A DNA stretch of 42,733 bases, from the IMG/VR virus record IMGVR_UViG_3300047666_000567, positions 1-42,733 of that record, one strand, 5' to 3'. Below the pieces are notes generated by a model. That model was not told where the DNA came from, ran no database searches, and saw only the letters and a list, made by a program, of their open reading frames with translations. Every line of letters begins with the position of its first letter. Position 1 is the first letter of the stretch. This document shows positions 40,190-42,733 of this stretch, in pieces. This DNA is from a virus. The translations under genes were made by a program, and so were the position numbers.

Positions 40190-41430
40190 GCTGGCACCGA
40201 GTCCAAGAAATAATCCCTGAAGTCCTCGTCGCCAATCTCGCCAATCATGTCCATCGGATACCATTCCTGATCAGGTCCGTAGATCGTCATTGCCTGAAGG
40301 AATAGTTGCTTGGCGCGCTGGATTTCAATATCAGCCTTTCGGCACAACACGCCATCGCTTTGGCTGAACGTGTGATCCTCGGCGCCGGTGGACTGCATGT
40401 CTACGCCTTCAGGGAAACGCTGCAATTTCAGCTTGCGCGCCAATAGGTTTGGGATTCCGCCTTTTTCCTGAAAGAACAGCCAAGGTTGATGCGGTGTGTT
40501 TTTGGCGCGCAATACGTCAATCAGGTTATTCTGATTGTTTTTGATGTCGCCGCGCTCAGCCTTAGTCAGCGCATCCGGTTCATCGATCACCTGCAGGTCC
40601 AGCTTTCTGATCATGCTGATCGCGATCTGATAAGCGCGCATGGACAGATAGTATTTATAGAATTGAACCTGGTCATTGATCGCCTGATTGACCTGCTTGC
40701 CATTCGAGTTGGCAAACGATTTCAGGTCCACAAAGCAATCCTGCTTCAGCTTGTCGATCCGGGCTTTCATCGGGATGCCGCTATCCGGGCAGGTCCATAG
40801 GATTGTGACTTCGGACGCGCCACCATTCACAAGGTCATGGATCTCAGGGTTTGCCTTGATCCGCTCAAGGTCGCGCATGATCTGCGTCCAGTATTTTGAA
40901 CCGATAGGCTGGCGATCGCCCAAGGCTTCCTGAAACTCAGCCAAAACGAGTGACTTGATCGGCTTGGCAAAGCCCAATTCTGCCAGACGTAGCGCGCGAT
41001 CTACGGATGCTTCGCCAGTCTTTGACTGAGGCGCGCCGTATTCCTTTAGTGCCGACTTTACGTCGGTGTCTGTCATTAACATATCCTCAAAGTCGGCCAG
41101 ATCTGGTTCGCCTGCATATCTGTGGGCAAGTGTTTCGGGCTCGAAGATCGCGACGTGATACGCGCGGCCCAAGATTTGCGCCTTGGTGTCGTCGTCGTCA
41201 TTGTCAGCGACTTCCGGGTTCATCCATGATTTTGCCCAAAACGTCGGTATGCTGATCAGGATGTTCTTGATGCCGCTGGCGCTCAGGCGGCTCAGCGCGT
41301 GATATTCTGACTCAGGCAAATTGAAATAAATTCCATCTTCACGTGATGGGTGCTGCCAAATGGACGGCTGATCACCGTCGATTGGATTTCCCTCAGTTTT
41401 TTCGGCGCGGTCTTGGTCAAATAGTCCCAT
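40186..41430 (-). CDS. RecE-like PD-(D/E)XK exonuclease (DUF3799 type)
   Basis: 414 residues. Family blocks: LSASGIKNILISIPTFWAKS (about 50-69), GRAYHVAIFEPE with H92, EVTILWTCPDSGIPMKARID with E207 and D226, and VDLKSF with D235-x-K237, the core of the PD-(D/E)XK active site. Q254 and Y258 follow in the next helix as expected. It would degrade 5' ends of double-stranded DNA to expose strands for the ERF protein. The long N-terminal part (1-40) is variable. Translation is coupled to the alpha-CTD-like gene. Confidence 0.82.
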   Translation of the reverse strand: MGLFDQDRAEKTEGNPIDGDQPSIWQHPSREDGIYFNLPESEYHALSRLSASGIKNILISIPTFWAKSWMNPEVADNDDDDTKAQILGRAYHVAIFEPETLAHRYAGEPDLADFEDMLMTDTDVKSALKEYGAPQSKTGEASVDRALRLAELGFAKPIKSLVLAEFQEALGDRQPIGSKYWTQIMRDLERIKANPEIHDLVNGGASEVTILWTCPDSGIPMKARIDKLKQDCFVDLKSFANSNGKQVNQAINDQVQFYKYYLSMRAYQIAISMIRKLDLQVIDEPDALTKAERGDIKNNQNNLIDVLRAKNTPHQPWLFFQEKGGIPNLLARKLKLQRFPEGVDMQSTGAEDHTFSQSDGVLCRKADIEIQRAKQLFLQAMTIYGPDQEWYPMDMIGEIGDEDFRDYFLDSVPA

Positions 41431-41441
41431 GTTATCGATCC

Positions 41442-41600
41442 TTAGTTTTGAAGTTCTGGAAGCAAACTTGCGATTGCTACCCGGGCAAGGTATTTTTCGT
41501 CCTTAGATGCACCATCACGCAAGGCTCGGTGCGCGATGTTTAGCGCGGCGTCACGTCTTGAAATTAGGTCGCGGTAAAACTCTAAATTTTCATTGTCCAT
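41442..41600 (-). CDS. Hypothetical small helical protein
   Basis: 52 residues from ATG 41600; an earlier in-frame start overlaps the neighbour. Helical: LEFYRDLISRRDAALNIAHR, EKYLARVAIASLL. Starts one base after the upstream TGA region and ends 12 bases before the exonuclease start. Unrecognised. Confidence 0.55.
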   Translation of the reverse strand: MDNENLEFYRDLISRRDAALNIAHRALRDGASKDEKYLARVAIASLLPELQN

Positions 41601-41601
41601 A

Positions 41602-41769
41602 TCATCTGCCTTTAATTTCTGTGGCCATTTCGTCGGCCTGTTCCTGAATCGCCTTCGCTGCCAAGCCAATCATGGTGGCCTCAACCTTTAATTTGTGAGC
41701 GGTCATGCGAAGCTGGCGCGCCTGATGCTTCAGTTCATCAATGCGCGCTTTGGTTTTGCTGGCGTTCAT
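41602..41769 (-). CDS. Hypothetical small helical protein
   Basis: 55 residues, starting MNASKTKARIDELKHQARQL and continuing as a long amphipathic helix to EMATEIKGR. The ATG overlaps the upstream TGA, which supports expression. Probably a coiled-coil partner protein. Function unknown. Confidence 0.6.
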   Translation of the reverse strand: MNASKTKARIDELKHQARQLRMTAHKLKVEATMIGLAAKAIQEQADEMATEIKGR

Positions 41770-41966
41770 GGTGTTGGTTCTTTCTTGACTGATGCGGCAG
41801 GGATTAGAACCACGTTGTCATACCACACTGGATGGTCGCGTGGGTCACACAGTCCAAGTGCGCGCTCGTCAAAATCGGGGTGGTGCTCGTCGTATGCCAC
41901 CTTTTTGGTTGCCTCGTCTTGCCGGGCCCATTTGAGGCGCTGGTCGTGTTCTGCGGCGTAAGTCAT
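41766..41966 (-). CDS. Hypothetical small protein
   Basis: 66 residues with charged N-terminal helix (AAEHDQRLKWARQDEATKKV) and HPDFDERALGLCDPRDHPVW, VWYDNVVLIPAA. Starts directly after the upstream TAA and ends in an ATGA overlap. No family recognised. Confidence 0.6.
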   Translation of the reverse strand: MTYAAEHDQRLKWARQDEATKKVAYDEHHPDFDERALGLCDPRDHPVWYDNVVLIPAASVKKEPTP

Positions 41967-42341
41967 TTATTGCCCATTCATGTGTGAGAGCGTTGCGGTA
42001 ATTGCCTGCTCGGTGGTGGTGGTTTTGTTGTTGGCTACACCAACATAAAAATCACTGTCTTCTTCACTTTCTGCCCTTTTATTTGGGCGATGATTGCTAA
42101 ATCTCACCTTAAATTTACGGTGTCCCTTGGGGTCAGTTATCACGATGTATTTTGAAAAAGTGGTTTGGGCTTCATAGACATTAACTCTGAAGCCCTCGTC
42201 CATCATTGACCTGCAAAATTGAATCCACTTTTGAACGCTGTAACCTTTTGAGACAGAGTATTCCGCACGGGCGTCCAGCTGTGACTTGGTAACATTAGCG
42301 TGGCGCAGTCTCGGGAATTTGCGATTTACTTTGTTTTTCAT
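41967..42341 (-). CDS. First gene of the leftward operon, hypothetical
   Basis: 124 residues, preceded by AGGGCAAGAAA. Very basic N-terminus (MKNKVNRKFPRLRHANVTKS), then VQKWIQFCRSMMDEGFRVNVY, a beta-like part (YIVITDPKGHRKFKVRFSN) and a polar tail with NNKTTTTEQAI. The middle looks like a small alpha-beta DNA- or RNA-binding fold, but I cannot name it. First to be expressed from the divergent promoter region, thus possibly a regulator or host-takeover protein. Confidence 0.6.
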   Translation of the reverse strand: MKNKVNRKFPRLRHANVTKSQLDARAEYSVSKGYSVQKWIQFCRSMMDEGFRVNVYEAQTTFSKYIVITDPKGHRKFKVRFSNHRPNKRAESEEDSDFYVGVANNKTTTTEQAITATLSHMNGQ

Positions 42342-42438
42342 TTTCTTGCCCTATCAATGTTTCTGTTGACCACGTTAGTTTGACGCGGTATCCCTGTCAA
42401 TACGGAACAACGTCAAAACAACGCAGAAAGGTTATAAA
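42342..42438. promoter_or_regulatory. Divergent promoter/operator region
   Basis: Only intergenic region between divergent operons. Leftward: TTGACA (42400-42395) with TAACGT (42377-42372), 17-base spacer. Rightward: TTGACC (42366-42371) with TATCCC (42389-42394), 17-base spacer. The two promoters overlap. TTTGACG (42379-42385) and CGTCAAA (42411-42417) form an inverted repeat, and CGTTAGTTTGACGCG (42373-42387) recurs near 38812. Probable target of the adjacent RHH protein. Confidence 0.55.
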
Positions 42439-42615
42439 ATGGCAGACAGTCCAAAATCGGCCCCTACATCCGGGATGGCTATCAGTGTGACAGCTGAGGA
42501 ACGGGAACGGATCAATGACCTTTGCGTAGCTGAAGGCCGGCCACGCAAGGCACAGATCATGTGGATGGTTGAACAGCGCATTGCTGAAATCAAAAAATCT
42601 GGCCGCAAGGTTTGA
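42439..42615 (+). CDS. Ribbon-helix-helix (Arc/CopG-like) regulator
   Basis: 58 residues. MAISVTAEERERINDLCVAE supplies the beta strand and first helix, GRPRKAQIMWMVEQRIAEI the second, the standard Arc/CopG fold; it would bind DNA as a dimer. Start at 42439 has AGAAAGG seven bases upstream. Its stop overlaps the TTG start of rusA in the terminal repeat, so it is the first gene of the rightward early operon. By location it is likely to control the overlapping divergent promoters immediately upstream. Confidence 0.78.
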   Translation: MADSPKSAPTSGMAISVTAEERERINDLCVAEGRPRKAQIMWMVEQRIAEIKKSGRKV

Positions 42616-42733
42616 ACCAGACATTTCACCTTACCCTGTCCACGCCTCCGCCTAGCGTTAACGCGATGTGGCGGGCAACTCCACGGGGGAAAACAGCTGT
42701 AAATATCCTTTCAAAAGTAGGGCGCACCTGGCA
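42601..42733. repeat. Right copy of terminal direct repeat
   Basis: Repeats bases 1-133 (126 exact, then two mismatches). It carries the end of the RHH gene and a partial second copy of the rusA start (TTG at 42612), so rusA should be counted once. Unique genome length is 42,600. Confidence 0.9.

Noticed and set aside
42378-42419. CRISPR-like or iteron array in the divergent region
   Set aside because: Only a few TTGAC-type elements occur and they are explained by overlapping promoters and an inverted repeat.
1-42733. Integrase, attachment site or CI-type repressor
   Set aside because: No tyrosine or serine recombinase motif and no clear lysogeny repressor; the RHH and winged-helix proteins alone do not show lysogeny.
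1-42733. tRNA or other structured RNA genes
   Set aside because: No cloverleaf with a T-loop-like GTTCRA motif was recognised in the few non-coding gaps, all of which are short.

Overview
The window is one essentially complete genome of a tailed double-stranded DNA phage. The first 126 bases recur exactly at the right end (133 bases with two mismatches near the tip), and the gene at the right end (a ribbon-helix-helix protein) runs straight into the resolvase gene at the left end. The molecule is therefore a circle or circularly permuted genome of about 42,600 bp opened at an arbitrary point. The virion genes are those of a T7-shaped podovirus: head-tail connector portal, tubular tail proteins A and B, gp13/gp14-like internal proteins and a T7-type fibre N-terminus. 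The small head proteins (Bbp16- and Bbp19-like) resemble Bordetella phage BPP-1. The packaging pair (P22 gp3-like small subunit plus large terminase) fits headful packaging. No RNA polymerase, DNA polymerase, integrase, reverse transcriptase or CI-type repressor is visible, so host polymerases are presumably used. A Gram-negative host is shown by the overlapping inner/outer spanin pair. An alphaproteobacterial host (perhaps Rhodobacterales) is only a guess from the general look of the genes.

Layout. (1) Rightward early region, 42439 through the origin to about 8334: RHH regulator, RusA resolvase, an acidic protein with three Rmf/CrpP-like repeats, small winged-helix proteins, a lambda-O-like initiator with internal iterons (putative origin), a possible helicase loader, many tiny genes, a self-contained secreted-protein unit with its own operator-like repeats and terminator, two zinc-ribbon proteins, an MT-A70 adenine methyltransferase, and a tandem pair resembling Tad2 and Acb2/Tad1 anti-defence proteins. 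(2) Rightward late region, 8331 to 36367: terminases, portal, scaffold, capsid, decoration protein, tail tube and nozzle, internal/ejection proteins (one with an M15-type peptidase domain, one a 2994-residue polyvalent protein with ADP-ribosyltransferase-like and HExxH zincin domains), tail fibre, holin, M15 endolysin with a C-terminal membrane anchor, spanins, and a second adhesin module. (3) Leftward recombination region, 42341 down to 36459: small genes joined mostly by ATGA overlaps, a RecE-like PD-(D/E)XK exonuclease, a small protein resembling the C-terminal domain of RNA polymerase alpha, an ERF-family annealing protein and an SbcC/RecF-like ATPase. The late and leftward regions converge on a strong bidirectional terminator at 36418-36460.

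How it works together (inference): the divergent promoter region 42342-42438, next to the RHH gene, probably controls both early directions. A 15-base motif there recurs upstream of the ERF operon (38812-38826). Exonuclease, ERF, ATPase and RusA form a recombination/resolution set, and the O-like protein loads host replication machinery at the iterons. The 6378-8334 block looks like counter-defence. The alpha-CTD-like protein is a candidate modifier of host transcription. Virion-borne enzymes in the ejection proteins may act on the cell wall and on host proteins during entry.
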